Assembly (NCBI GenBank): GCA_030278955.1
Contig: JAOANR010000010.1
Coordinates: 28,708,174 to 28,772,173, forward strand
Reading direction: 5' to 3'
From: Hygrophila difformis
Lineage: Eukaryota; Streptophyta; Magnoliopsida; Lamiales; Acanthaceae
Length of the DNA: 64,000 bases
This document shows, piece by piece, positions 46,553-58,348 of this stretch. The position numbers and the translations under genes were made by a program. Below the pieces are notes generated by a model, which saw only the letters and a program-made list of their open reading frames with translations, was not told the DNA's origin and made no database searches. Numbering within the stretch: the first letter of the stretch is position 1; every line of letters begins with the position of its first letter.

Positions 46553-46564
46553 TATTATTATTTA
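46484..46564. repeat. (ATT)n microsatellite in 5' LTR
   Basis: About 26 att units with one 'act' interruption. The matching tract in the 3' LTR (53889-53956) is shorter, so it changed length after insertion. Confidence 0.95.
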
Positions 46565-47144
46565 CTCTTGTTGCTCTGTTATCCCTTACTCCCCAACACG
46601 TAGCCTTGCTCAGTACGTTGTACTGACTCCCTTTGCTTTTGTCTGTTTTATAGATCCTGCTGGAGGCGCTGGAGCATGATTGGGGTATGGGGATGAGAGA
46701 TAACATAGATAGGATTCTCATGTCCTTTTTATTATGTTTATTTATGTGGTACTCTGTTATTTGCTATTACTTGATACTTGGTTGTCTAGTTGAGGCCTGA
46801 GAGCCTAGGATTCAAATTCAGTCAGCCGGTGGCCTTATGTAATTTACTGATTTGGGCCGGTAGCCCTGTTTGAGATATTGGCATGCTGTTTATGCTGTTT
46901 GTGAGGCTTGTAGCCCGGATAATTTATTGATATTGTTTTATGGTTATTGGTGAGAACTTGTTCCAGGTGCCTATGTGTTTATTTGATTCTAGCTTCTGCT
47001 TTAAAATGGATTAATCAGATTATTACTTTAGGTCTGCTCAGCCTTGTACTAGCTATTTTAAATTAGCTGGCCACTAGTTTAGAATAGTTAGTACAGCGGT
47101 AATGCTTGCGAAAATCAGGTTTGAATTTTCGGGGCGTTACAGAG

Positions 47145-47156
47145 TGGTATCAGAGC
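47145..47156 (+). other. Primer-binding site (tRNA-iMet)
   Basis: TGGTATCAGAGC three bases after the 5' LTR, the same primer type as the element at the left edge of the window. Confidence 0.95.
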
Positions 47157-47486
47157 CTGTGTGCTCTTTTATTGCAATTAAAATTGTGTAGACATAGGCG
47201 GTGAGATGTGCGTGGGATACATATAGTGCAGATTTGCATTCCTATTCATATTCTTGTTGAGATTTGTGCCTACCAGGTTGAGCCACAGTTGGGGAACTGT
47301 GGAACAGCAATGGTACTCCGGTCAGGATCCTTATGACTTCACAGTCATTGAGGACTGCGGATTTATTGTTATTTATTTATTTAATTGTTATATTCTTTTA
47401 TCTGCCATCAGTTATATGTGATATATGGAATGTTGGTGATTTCTGCTGACATGTTTGTTCATGTTGTGTCTGTTTTGCATATCAGG

Positions 47487-48689
47487 ATGGTTCCTTATCG
47501 CGCTAGAGGTGCTGGTCAACGGGGAAGGCCCCGCAGGAACCAGGGTCCACCCGTTGGAGATAGGGTAGGGGACTTTGCAACTGAGGAGATGGGAAATATG
47601 GTTCCACCTGATGGAGTTGAACAGGGGACAGACGGACTACCTCCTCCTCCTCCACCCGCACCAGAGATACCACCTGTGGCTCAGGTGCCTCTTGGGAATC
47701 CACCAGTAGGTGGTGCAGCTGCCTTCAATCCAATTGAGTTCGCTCAACAACTGGCACAGTTATTTCAGATGTTACCACAGACTGTAGTGCAGTCTGCCCC
47801 TGCCCCTGTTCCAGCCCATGTGGACTATGTGGATCTGTCCACAAAGCACCGTCCACCAAAGCTTGCAGGGGGTGCCAGTCCTTCTGATTTGGAGAACTGG
47901 AAGTATCAGTTGGGTCGGGTTCTTATTAGTATCAACTGTCCTGAGGACCAGAAGGTCTATGTAGCTTCCCACTACCTGGAAGGGGAAGCACTGCATTGGT
48001 GGAGGACTCGCGAGCACGACCTACTCGCTCGACCCGGGTTCAACTGGGAACAGTTTACAGAGGCTCTTAGTTCCCATTTCTATCCACCACATGTCTTGGA
48101 GGCGAAGAAAATGGAATTTCTGGGTTTGAGACAGACAGAAAGTATGAGTGTGACCGCTTATCACAGAAAGTTTGTAGATCTTATGAGGTATGCTCCGGAA
48201 GTTATGCCCACTGGTAGGGACGAGGTTCGTCGTTTCATTTCGGGTCTCCGGGCAGGGATTAAGTCCTCTTTTGGATATTGAGGTTATGATACATTGTCTG
48301 AGGCGTTCGATCAAGCCCTATACGTGGAGGAGAGTCGGGCTGAGGAACGCCAGCAGTGGCAGAGTAGAAAGAGGCAAAGGGACCGGGGCCGTGAGGGGCA
48401 GAGAGGCGGCAATCAGAGGGGCCAGCCTGCTGTTAAGGGTCGCCGTGATGGTGGCCGTGCTGATGTGGGCAGGGGTGGTGGTCGTGCACCGCTACCTGTT
48501 CGTGAGGTTGGACCCGATGGGCGACCTGTATACCGTTGTTGGACTTGCCACGAGGTTGGTCATTGCCGAGCGGATTGCCCGTATGCTGGCAAGGGTAGAC
48601 CGGTTCGGGCTGACAGGGGTGGCAGACTGAACGTCTTGGATCGTGCGGAGGCAGACCGTCGGGATGATGTTCTTGCTCGTGTGTTTTAA
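47487..48689 (+). pseudogene. gag polyprotein with an internal stop
   Basis: From ATG 47487 the frame encodes a basic/Pro-rich start (MVPYRARGAGQRGRPRRNQ), the retrotransposon gag capsid region ('LEGEALHWWRTRE', 'FTEALSSHFYPP') and a CCHC zinc knuckle CWTCHEVGHCRADCP (near 48537-48580). A TGA at 48279-48281 interrupts it between capsid and knuckle; the same frame continues to TAA at 48687-48689. TGA in place of an Arg CGA is the likely lesion, typical of methylated-C decay. Gag packages element RNA in virus-like particles. An in-frame ATG earlier at 47385 is possible, but the region before 47487 does not look like gag. Confidence 0.9.
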
Positions 48690-48754
48690 ATTCCTGCAGT
48701 TTTCTATTTTCTTTTCGTTGTACTCTGTCTTTGTAAACTTTGTACCCCGTTTAG
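48679..48754 (+). other. Candidate 76-nt intron at the gag-pol junction
   Basis: Gag ends at TAA 48687 and protease similarity resumes in the +1 frame at about 48754. The interval starts GTGTGTTTTAA, is T-rich with several TTTTCT tracts and ends CCCGTTTAG. Removing exactly 48679-48754 would join gag and pol in one frame. A programmed +1 frameshift or simple decay would explain the data equally well. Confidence 0.4.
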
Positions 48755-51700
48755 GTACTATTAGTGTTGCGAATCATTCTGCCTTTGTATTGTTTGATTC
48801 GGGAGCCTCATGTTCGTTCGTGGCTTTGCGATTTGTGCGGGAGCATGGAGTAGGACCGTTGGTGCCCTACCAGATGCCTGTGTCCTTGCCTTCGGGCGAT
48901 ATCATCCGTAGTGATCACATATGGCGAGATGCGGTATTGAGCATCGAGGGCCGTGAGTTCAGAGCCGACTTGGTTGTATTTAGCCTGGCTGACTTTGATG
49001 TAATTTTGGGCATGGATTGGCCGACTCGCCATCGTGCTGTTATCGATTGTGGTATTCCACGTATTTCCTTCCGAGATCCTCTCGGTAAGTATGTCTCTTA
49101 CCGACCTTCTTTGATTCCACCTGCTATTAGTGTGGTTTCGGTTGCTGCGTTGTGTGATTTGATGCGCAGGGGTTGTTCTCTTTCCCTGTGGCAAATGAGG
49201 GATCTTCGAGTAGAGGTTCCTGCTGCTTCGAGTGTCCCTGTTGTCTCTGAGTTCGGGGATGTGTTTCCCGATGAAATTCCTGGTCTCCCACCTGCTCGGG
49301 AGATTGATTTTTCTATCGAGCTGATGCCTGATACAGCTCCTATTTCTAAGGCTCCTTATCGAATGGCTCCTGCTGAATTGAAGAAGTTGAAGGATCAGTT
49401 GAATGAGCTTACTAATAAGGGGTATATCCAGCCGAGTAGCTCGCCTTGGGAAGCTCCTGTACTGTTTGTTATGAAGAAGGATGGGTCGATGAGGATGTGC
49501 ATCGACTACAGGGGTTTGAACCGAATCACGGTGAAGAACAAGTATCCTCTACCTCGGATTGAGGATCTGTTTGATCAGTTGAGAGGGGCCAGTATATTCA
49601 GTAAGATTGATTTGAGATCGGGCTACCATCAGATAAGGGTGGCAGAGGCTGATAGGCCTAAGACAACATTCAGAACTCGTTATGGACACTTTGAATTCAC
49701 GGTCATGCCTTTTGGTTTGACTAACGCACCAGCGATCTTCATGGATCTTATGCATAGGGTATTCCGCCCCCTGCTGGATGTGTGTGTGGTTGTGTTCATA
49801 GACGATATTCTGGTCTACTCGCCGACTCGTGAGGCACATGCCGGCCATTTGAGGACAATGTTGAACACATTGCGAGAGCATAAGCTATATGCTAAACTCT
49901 CTAAGTGTGAGTTCTGGTTGGAGAATGTGTCGTTTCTGGGACACATTGTTTCGGGTGAGGGCATTGCAGTTGATCCTGCTAAGGTGGAAGCGGTACTAAA
50001 GTGGCAGGCCCCGAAGAATGTGGGAGAGATCCGGAGTTTCTTAGGTCTTGTTGGCTACTACCGCAGATTTATTGAGGGGTTCTCGAGCATTGCTAGACCT
50101 CTGACTAGACTATTGAGGAAAGATGTCAGATTCAGATGGGATGATGCTTGTGAGCAAGCATTCGAACCGTTGAAGAAGAAAGTGACAGAGGCACCTGTTT
50201 TGGTACTACCTGATGATTCAGGCGAGTATGAAGTTTACACGGATGCGTCACTTAAGGGTTTAGGTTGTGTGTTGATGCAAAAGGGCAAAGTGATTGCTTA
50301 TGCATCTCGACAGCTTAAGCCACATGAGCAGAATTACCCGACTCACGATTTGGAAATGGCAGTGGTAGTGCATGCTCTGAAAATATGGAGACACTATCTG
50401 TATGGAGCGAAGTGTAGAATTTATTCAGATCATAAGAATCTGAAGTGTCTGTACACCTCAGACCACATGAGTGGCAGACAGAGGAGATGGATGGAGTTAT
50501 TGCAGGACTATGACACGGATATTCAGTATATTGAGGGAAAGGCGAACCGGGTGGCGGATGCTTTGAGCAGGAAGGAGCATCATTCAGTGGCATGCTTGGG
50601 AGTGATGCCTGAGTGGCGCAGGGAGCTACTCAGACTTGAGGTTCAGGTAGTTCCTGTTGGCTCTGTTCAGCACACGTTAAACATGCTAGTTACTGCATCT
50701 TCTTTGATTGATGAGATATTTGCTAGTCAACATAATAGTGGGGAGATGGCAGTACTGAGACAGAAGATTCAGGATGGTAAGACTCCGGGTTTCAGAATCG
50801 ATGATAGGGGCATGGTGAGATATGGTGATAGATGGTGCATTCCGGAGTGTTGTGTTGACCTGAAGAAGAAGGTCATGGATGAGGCTCACACGACTCCTTA
50901 TTCTGTTCTTCCAGGGGTCACAAAGATGTATAAAGACATCCGACAGACTTATTGGTGGAATAACATGAAGAGGGAGATAGTTGAATATGTGGCTAAGTGT
51001 GCCACATGTCAGCGAGTGAAGATTGAGCACATGAGACCGATGGGTTTGCTACAGCCTCTAGTAGTGCCCGAATGGAAGTGGGAATCCATCTCCATGGATT
51101 TTGTGACACGGTTGCCTCCGACTGTGAGGAAGATGGACACTATCTGGGTAGTGGTGGATCGATTGACTAAGAGTGCAGTGTTCATACCTATGAGACTGAC
51201 ATGGAGTATGAGCCAGCTTACCCAGGCTTATATTCAGCATGTTGTTAAAAGGTTTGGGATTCCCAAGGAGATTGTGTCAGATCGGGATTCCAGATTTCTG
51301 TCCAAGTTTTGGAAGGATGTGCAGGCAGCGTTTGGCACGCAGATTAGCATGAGTACTGCATGGCATCCTCAATTAGATGGTCAGACAGAAAGGACCATTA
51401 GGACTTTAGAGGATATGTTACGAGCTTGTGCACTGGACTTTCAGGGTAGTTGGGAGAATCACCTCAGTTTGGTGGAGTTCAGTTACAATAACAGTTATCA
51501 TGCAAGTATTGGCATGGCTCCCTTCGAGGCATTGTATGGGAGAAGGTGTAGGAGTCCCTTATATTGGAATGATCCAACAGATAAGGTGAATGTAGGTCCT
51601 GAAATGATTGAGCAGACTGTGGAGTTGGTGAAGATCATTAGGGACCGTATGAAAGAAGCTCAGGACAGACAGAAGAGCTATGCTGATCTAGCTCGTCGTG

Positions 51701-52104
51701 ATGTGGAGTTTGAGGTTGGTGATAGGGTATTACTGCGGGTATCGCCTATGAAAGGGGTATGCCGGTTCGGTAAGAAGGGCAAGCTGAGCCCGAGATACAT
51801 TGGACCCTATGAGATTGTGGAGAGAGTTGGTAAAGTGGCTTATAGGTTGGCTTTACCAGCCGAGGTGGGTCGAGCTCATGATGTTTTTCATGTTTCTCAG
51901 CTCCGGAAGTTCGTATCTGACCCATGTAAGATTATCCGGCCTGATGAGATTGAGTTGGATGCAAGTCTTGAATATGAGGAGTATCCAGTTCGGGTGATTG
52001 ATGCAAAGGAAAGGGTCTTGAGGCACAAAACCATCCCGATGGTTAAGGTGCTGTGGTGTAGGCACGAGGCTGAAGATGCTACTGGGAAACCGAGGAGCAT
52101 ATGA
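48754..52104 (+). pseudogene. pol polyprotein: protease, RT, RNase H, integrase
   Basis: The open frame runs from the gag overlap to TGA at 52102-52104 without a stop. Aspartic protease: '[12 protein letters not shown]'. Reverse transcriptase: '[13 protein letters not shown]', '[13 protein letters not shown]', '[13 protein letters not shown]' and the catalytic FIDD (49795-49806). RNase H: '[14 protein letters not shown]' and 'YSDHKNLK'. Integrase: zinc finger with 'CATCQ', then the DDE core with 'SMDFVTRLP', 'IVSDRDSRF' and '[11 protein letters not shown]'. The second zinc-finger His is Leu here (50908-50910). A one-base loss near 52083 shifts the frame, and the expected C-terminal end is legible in another frame to a stop at 52143-52145. 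No full chromodomain is evident beyond the short '[10 protein letters not shown]' to 'VKVLW' segment. Confidence 0.9.
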
Positions 52105-52220
52105 AGCTGAAGTACCCAGACTTGGACTTGACTCCGTTCCCTTGAGGTAACCTCTTTCCCCCTTGATTTTGATTTTTGATCATGTTCTTGAATGTGCATT
52201 TCGGGGACGAAATGATCGTA

Positions 52221-52245
52221 AGGGGGGGGGGGGGGGGGGGAGGAA
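52221..52245 (+). other. Polypurine tract with 19 consecutive G
   Basis: An A, nineteen G and 'aggaa' lie immediately before the 3' LTR. The position and purine content make it the plus-strand primer site; the G run is unusually long and could form a G-quadruplex or be a replication or assembly artefact. Confidence 0.9.
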
Positions 52246-53888
52246 TGTAATGACCCGATTTAATTGTTTGGATTGTTTTAAATAATCTGGTATTTGATTA
52301 TCTTGCATTTCAATCCGGATGGGGTCAATTGGTTGTACTTGGGAAGATATGGGGAGTCTTTTATAATTATTAGCAAGTTGTAAGTATATTGGGGTGTCTT
52401 TTACAATTTGAAGAAAAGGAAGAAAGAAACGGAAGAGGAGGCCGAGAGAAAGGGGCATTTTGGGGTGATCTTTGGCTCGTCCAAACTATCACGTTTCTTG
52501 GCCGATTGATTAATCGGTTGTTAGTAAGTGTTTCTCCTCGTCGTCTTCTTCGTATTGATTTTTATTTCGTTCGTTTTTGTAGTGATTTGGAGATGTTTTG
52601 AATTGGTAGGATTTGGGGGTTTTGGTGAGATCGATCGATCGATCGATCGAATTGGGCATGCGGAAGTGTTGTTGATCGCTCCCAACATCGAGGCAAGGGA
52701 TTTATATGCTTAAATTACGTGTTTGGGGAGAATATTGGGAGTGATTTCCGGCAAGGGTTTTATGTGTATTGTGGGTTTGGATTTCTAGTTTTTGCTCTCT
52801 GCACGGTTCCATTGTGTGCAAATATGTGTGGTTAGTGTATCTGTGTATTTGGCTCTGTCGGGGGACTTCATTTGTGGATTTAGGATTTATTCGTAATAAT
52901 ATTAGAATAAGTTGCTTACAGTATACAAGTTTAATCTGAATGAATTCTGATTCGAAGTAGTCTGGGACTTTTGGCTATTTTGTCTATTGAATATTTAAAT
53001 CACTCCCATGGAACTGGTATTCACTGCTATCAAAGAACTGAAAGAAGTATACGTGTATAATTATATATCTACTGTGATGTCCCCTTTCTCACCCTATTTC
53101 CTTTCTATTTCCTTTTTCTTTAATAAATTAATAGTACAATAGCAAATCTAGTGAATTCATAGCCTGGTTACGTAAATAGCTTTTGGAACATATTTTATTG
53201 TATTTTATTTCTAGTGTGCACTAGTTGCTAGTTACTGTACTTGTATTTTACTCCATACAGTGACTAATGGATTAATGGATTTCTAGTGTGCACTAGTTGC
53301 CAGCTTTTGGGAAATATACGAGTATTTGTTTTGACATCTAAATGTCAATGATTAATGGATTTCCACATCTAAAATTCCATACAGTGACTTGTTTTGATTA
53401 TTTTGAGAGCCTTGTATGTTTAATTATATTTTATTTACTGGAATGTATGGAATCGTTGAAATTGGCCTCTGTAGAGGTGATGATTGTGATTACCCGGGCA
53501 GCCTTCACAGGTGTTGTTGAGTCCCGGTGGCCCTACGGGGTGGATAATTGGCTGGTATGCCTGTTGGCCCTACGGGGTGAATTATTGGCTGTTATGCCTG
53601 TTGGCCCTTCGGGGTGTATGATTTGGCTGTGATGCCTGTGATCCCTGCGGGGATGGTGTATGTTACCCTGTAACGGGTTGGAGTTGATGATATCCTCACT
53701 CGTGGGTTCATACCGCCCGGGTTTTTAGGTGCCGGCTAGGCATATTCATTGCATTTGCATATAGGTTAGATAGGTGTATGTTAGGCCATGCATCACGTGC
53801 ATAAATTGTATGATTGTGGTTGAAGCACCGGTATGGAACGGTGTGATGTTTATTTGCTTTTACTTTTATTCTGCTCTGTTATTCATGC

Positions 53889-53955
<67 letters not shown>

Positions 53956-54518
53956 TACTCTTGTTGCTCTGTTATCCCTTACTCCCCAACACGTAGCCTT
54001 GCTCAGTACGTTACTGACTCCCTTTGCTTTTGTCTGTTTTATAGATCCTGCTAGAGGCGCTGGAGCATGATTGGGGTATGGGGATGAGAGATCACATAGA
54101 TAGGATTCTCATGTCCTTTTTATTTGGTACTCTGTTATTTGCTATTACTTGATACTTGGTTGTCTAGTTGAGGCCTGAGAGCCTAGGATTCACATTCAGT
54201 CGGCCGGTGGCCTTATGTGATTTACTGATTTGGGCCGGTAGCCCTGTTTGAGATATTGGCATGTTGTTTATGCTGTTTGTGAGGCTTGTAGCCCGGATAA
54301 TTTGTTGATATTGTTTTATGGTTATTAGTGAGACCTTGTTCCAGGTGCCTATGTGTTATTTGATTCTAGCTTCTGCTTTAAAATGGATTAATCAGATTAT
54401 TACTTTAGGTCTGCTCAGCCTTGTACTAGCTATTTTAAATTAGCTGGCCACTAGTTTAGAATAGTTAGTACAACGGTAATGCTTGCGAAAATCAGGTTTG
54501 AATTTTCGGGGCTTTACA
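52246..54518 (+). repeat. 3' LTR of the gypsy element
   Basis: Starts TGTAATGACCC and ends GGGGCTTTACA (one base differs from the 5' LTR end). It is 26 bp shorter than the 5' LTR, partly from a shorter (att)n tract and a small deletion near 54123. Confidence 0.95.
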
Positions 54519-54523
54519 ATCAT
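54519..54523. repeat. 5-bp target duplication, right (ATCAT)
   Basis: Exact copy of 44838-44842. Confidence 0.95.
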
Positions 54524-54634
54524 ATACATCATCTTTTGAATATATAAAAAATATCATTACACATTTTCATTACTCAAAATATAATTTATATTATTACTTT
54601 ATATAATATATATTATATAAAATATAAAGTTATG

Positions 54635-54653
54635 CCCGTCGTGTCTCGACGGG
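54635..54653 (+). other. Helitron 3' terminal hairpin (copy 3)
   Basis: CCCGTCG/CGACGGG, 7-bp stem, loop TGTCT; then 'ttatata' and CTAG. The loop differs from copies 1 and 2 by one base. Confidence 0.9.
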
Positions 54654-54664
54654 TTATATACTAG

Positions 54665-55102
54665 TTAGTATAAAAGTAGGAAAAATAAAGATGGTAATCT
54701 TAGAATAGCTGTTTCCTGAGTGAGAATCATATTCCCACTCAAAATCCCCATGATTCCCACATTGGTGGGAATGTCACATTCTCCAATGAAACATGCCCAA
54801 TCCAAACATGAGCATGTTTCATTCCATAGTCAGAGTCCCAACCGGAAAATCTATTCCCCAAACCAAACGCCCATAAGGCTCTACTCTATGTACTTAATAA
54901 AAATAAGGTGTAGAGTTTATCAATCGAGGCTTTCACTGAGCTCGCGCTTGGGTGTGGGTGGGGGTGGTGGAACATGGAGTTGGGTTATGTTTGAAATCTG
55001 AATTCATTTATTTATTCTCTTTATGAGAAAACTTGCATTTTACTGCAACAATGTCATCGATTGTATGCCATGATCAACACCGCCATTATATTCAAACCAA
55101 GG
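54665..55102. other. Intergenic, part of an older transposon
   Basis: 'gtgggaatgtcacattctccaatgaaacatgcccaatccaaac' and 'ccccaaaccaaacgccc' look like the right end of a MITE whose left side may lie at 40195-40651, split by Helitron copy 3. The terminal repeats are not clean enough to set borders. No gene is seen. Confidence 0.4.
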
Positions 55103-55629
55103 TTGTTAAGATCGGGATCCTATATGGGATCGTTTTTCTCTTTGCAAGATCGGGATCGTAAGATCGAATCGGGATCCTAAGATCTTATGAAATTGCAATA
55201 ATGGATAAACTCAATTATGCATACTAATAAATAAAAGCATTATTTCGTGTGTTTATAAATATTGCAAGTTAATTAATACAATACAGTACAAAACATCATA
55301 ACCAAACATAAAATATTTCGTCATACATATATATTATGTTTTTTTTTACACATCATACATAAGAAATACAAGCTCTTAAATTTAAAATCAAAGGAAAAAG
55401 TTACTTTGATCCCAAATCATAAAATACTACAAAAATTTTATGCGTTGAAGAGAGTATGATGGTAAGATCGTAGAAGCGTTTGAGATAGTATGACCATAAG
55501 ATCGTAACATTCTATTATCAGGATCGGGATCTTACTAATTTTAAGATCCTACAAAGATCGGAATCGTTTTAGAGAGGTGTGATCGTAAAATCGTAAGATC
55601 CTAGTATCAGGATCGGGATCTTAACAACT
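55103..55629. mobile_element. ~530 bp MITE rich in GATCGGGATC motifs
   Basis: Inverted ends: 'gttgttaagatcgggatcct' on the left and 'aggatcgggatcttaacaac' on the right. The motif 'gatcgggatc' or 'aagatcgtaa' recurs about ten times near both ends, forming subterminal repeats that look like transposase-binding sites. There is no coding sequence and no clear target duplication. The superfamily is not assigned. Confidence 0.7.
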
Positions 55630-55659
55630 ATGATTCAAACATTTCTCCAGATTTGCTTA

Positions 55660-56230
55660 TAGTAATACTACACTATCAGTACAACATCATGCTAATGTGA
55701 GAAAGCATCATATGCCAGGTTAATACTACATTATTCTACGGCAGCCTGCTAATGGGAGAATGCATCATGCTATGATGAGAATGAAACGCACAGCCTGAAT
55801 CATATATACAACCAGTGAAACAACAGCAAGTTAATGCCATATTAATAGAACGCTATGCGGCCGGCATCTTGGTAATGTGAGAATGCTATCATCATCGGCA
55901 GATCCATAAAATTTTGGCACTGGTATCACAAAATATAATTGAAGCAAGGTTGGAATTAGGATTAGAGTCACAATACAAAAATACATAGAGGAAACCTAAA
56001 TTGAAATTGATAATATTAGTATCACTACAAAATTTGAGTGGTTGCACTAAGACAATTCTATCCAAATATAAAAAAAAGTTTAAGCTTAAAATAGCAATTT
56101 CATCAATTTGAGTGGTATCTCGTGCTACCATTAACTGATACATGGATCCGCCTATGGCTATCATGATGCTAGAATAATACTACAACACTATGAATATATC
56201 ATCACGCTAATGTGAGAATGCATTGGAGGA
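55660..56230. repeat. Dispersed degenerate 'gctaatgtgagaatgcat' repeats
   Basis: Variants of this ~20-bp phrase occur near 55691, 55748, 55871 and 56209. They may be the remains of a decayed tandem array. No gene is seen; a 90-codon minus-strand open stretch (55892-56164) has no recognisable features. Confidence 0.5.
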
Positions 56231-56320
56231 ATGTTGTGATTAACGTACAAGCACGTCCTCATGGAGAGAAATAAGGCGGTCGAGGAACTTTTGTTGTAAG
56301 ATGGGGAAAATTGAAAAAAT

Positions 56321-56577
56321 GGCACTGTTTGGGAATTAGCTGTTAGCTGTTAACTGATTATGTGAGTAATAATTAGTTAAAATTAGCTGTTTGACAATTT
56401 CGAAACTAACTTTTTGCCTAGAATAAGCTAAAATCCAAAATGCTGCTATTTGCAGCGGTTTCAAAAAGAGCTGATTGAACACTGTTTTAAGTTATTTTGT
56501 CTTTTTAAATAAGCTAATTCAGTTCAAATTGCCTAGGATAAGCTAATTCTGTTTAGCTGTTTTACCAAACGGGCCGA
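56321..56577. mobile_element. hAT-like MITE
   Basis: Left end 'ggcactgtttgggaattagctg', right end 'gctgttttaccaaacgggcc', inverted copies of a CCGTTTGG-type terminus common in plant hAT MITEs. The interior repeats 'agctgtt'. Target duplication is not clear. Confidence 0.6.
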
Positions 56578-57953
56578 AGTTTTTGACATTTTTAGTGATG
56601 AAAACGACACCCAAATCTACAAGCACATCATTTATGAAGTATATGGAAAAGAACTTTTTCTTACATCACCCCCAAAACAGGTAGCCTATTAGAGTTAAAT
56701 GTATTTTGTCCTACCATCAACGGAATTCATTACTTGCAATACAATATCCAATTAATTAATTCAAATCATATTATTCATGTTAAGAATATTATTAAATATT
56801 GATCCCACAGTTCACGGAGACCACACAATATATTATTGTCAAATACATCAATTCAGATCAGTCCTGAATCAGGACTATAACTCGTTTCATTTGGGCCCAA
56901 TAAGTCATGCCATGTGGATGTATTAAGATATCCTAAAAAGGTGACCTCTATGCCAATGCCATGTGGATAAGTCAAAACTTACTAAAGGGTGGGCCGTGTA
57001 TATGCTATATGGACTAATAAGATGTCACTATAGTGGTTCTAATTAATGATGCATTATGCTAAAAAACAAGTAGGACTGACCAACCCATTGAAACCGGCTC
57101 ATCTACACTCTATCCTTCACAAATTTGGGTCAAAATCACTCAACAACAAAACATTGCAGTGTTCCAAAGAGATTGAGAAGTAGCACGAGCAGTTTAAGGT
57201 TGGGAGAATGAAAGGAGCAATGGAAATGAAAGTTAGGTATTCTTTGAATTTTTTTGAATTGTATAAACATTTTGATTGTGAAGTAATAAAATTGCCCACT
57301 GTTCTTATTAGTTATACGTTCTACAGATTTTCAGTTCAGAGTTGTACAAGGCTACATGTTAATATATAGGTAAAAATAAAAAGTAATGTAAAAAAATACA
57401 TAAGAAACTTGACCAAATTTCAGGTACAACCGCAAATCAAAAAATATAGATATATTCTCCGAATGAGTATGCAATGATCTCATCAAAGCATGTACAAGTG
57501 CTTCAAGATTGAAGACAAGGACATTCGAGAGCAAATATGTCAAAGGTGAAAAAATAGAGTCTAATTCCTTCAAGTTTTCCTTTTCGACCATCTCCACTAA
57601 AATTTCTTTGCGGAAAAGTTCACGCCCACAGACTTTTTAATGATGCTTCTAGCATGACACCATCCTCAAGTTGAGCGTCATCCATTAATCATTAAATTGA
57701 AGCTTATGATCCACATTTTAAAGCAACCTTCGAGCCAACATTGATGTTCCTTCATGAAATCGCCTTAAAAGAAGTTGAAAAGCTGAAGAAATTGAAGCTT
57801 TCCCTAATTCATCGTATCTGAAATTTTGAACTTGTATACTCCCCCAATAGACGTCACTAAGCTAGAATACGTTGGTTGTCAAATCCCTTTAAAAGAAAAA
57901 GGAAAAGAAAATTGCATTAGAAAAAGTAATGCAAAAAAAAAAAAGGATATTAG

Positions 57954-58341
57954 GGGTCTGTTCTGTACGCAACTTTTGGTAGCTTTAGCTTTTATTTCAA
58001 AACAAAAGTCCCGTTCTGCACACTAGCTTTTGGAAGCTTTTGGGAGCTTTTAGAAGCTTCTTTTTAGAAGCTACCTGTAGTAGCGTTAAAAAATAAGCTA
58101 GGAGCTTATTTTTGAGCAATCATAATTTTAACCTAATAACCAATCCACTACCCAATAGTCTACATAAATTTTTGTCCTTTTATGTCATTTCATACATTTT
58201 TTTCACAGCTACAGCTAGTTGTACAAAACACATAAATAGAACTGACAGCTACAGCTCCCACAGCTCCTTACAGCTCCAGCTCCTAAAGCTCCAGCTTGCA
58301 GGTACAGCTCACAGCTACAGCTCTGTGTGCAGAACAGACCC
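57954..58341. mobile_element. Tourist-like MITE, first of a tandem pair
   Basis: Ends GGGTCTGTTCTGTACGCAAC and 'gtgtgcagaacagaccc', with TTA on both sides (57950-57952 and 58342-58344), fitting the PIF/Harbinger target TWA. The interior is rich in 'agctttt' and 'cagctacagct', which can fold back. Confidence 0.8.
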
Positions 58342-58348
58342 TTATTTA

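Larger units (their letters stand above)
44843..47141 (+). repeat. 5' LTR of the gypsy element
   Basis: Starts TGTAATGACCC, ends GGGGCGTTACA. It contains hairpin-bearing tandem repeats (46105-46245) and a long (att)n microsatellite (46484-46564), both also in the 3' LTR. Confidence 0.95.
44843..54518 (+). mobile_element. Complete Ty3/gypsy LTR retrotransposon (Del/Tekay-like)
   Basis: 5' LTR 44843-47141, primer site 47145-47156, gag, pol (protease, reverse transcriptase, RNase H, integrase), G-rich polypurine tract and 3' LTR 52246-54518, bordered by ATCAT duplications. The pol domain order with integrase last defines Ty3/gypsy; the long LTRs, tRNA-Met primer and the integrase C-terminal region ending in 'IPMVKVLW' fit the Del/Tekay chromovirus clade. 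LTRs differ by only a few percent (six changes in the first ~250 bases, fewer later), so the insertion is recent. It has a nonsense codon in gag, a lost His in the integrase zinc finger and a frameshift near the end of pol, so this copy is probably non-autonomous. Confidence 0.95.
40652..54664 (+). mobile_element. Helitron copy 3, interrupted by a gypsy element
   Basis: The 5' end reads TCTATATATATATTAAAGC at 40652 after an A. The 3' end is a hairpin (54635-54653), 'ttatata' and CTAG at 54661-54664, then T. Removing the 9.7 kb retrotransposon (44843-54518) and one 5-bp duplication leaves about 4.3 kb, collinear with copies 1 and 2 in reverse. It carries the best-preserved helicase remnants of the three, a MITE shared with both sister copies, and a MITE shared with copy 1. 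Confidence 0.9.

Noticed and set aside
46369..46721. Reading frames with long Leu, Ile or Asn runs (also 53774-54070)
   Set aside because: They are translations of the (att)n microsatellite in the LTRs.
52130..52600. 70-codon frame 'MGCLLQFEEKEERNGRG...' (also at 44986)
   Set aside because: It lies in the LTR U3 region in both LTRs, is short and charged, and shows no homology I recognise; it is probably chance within regulatory DNA.
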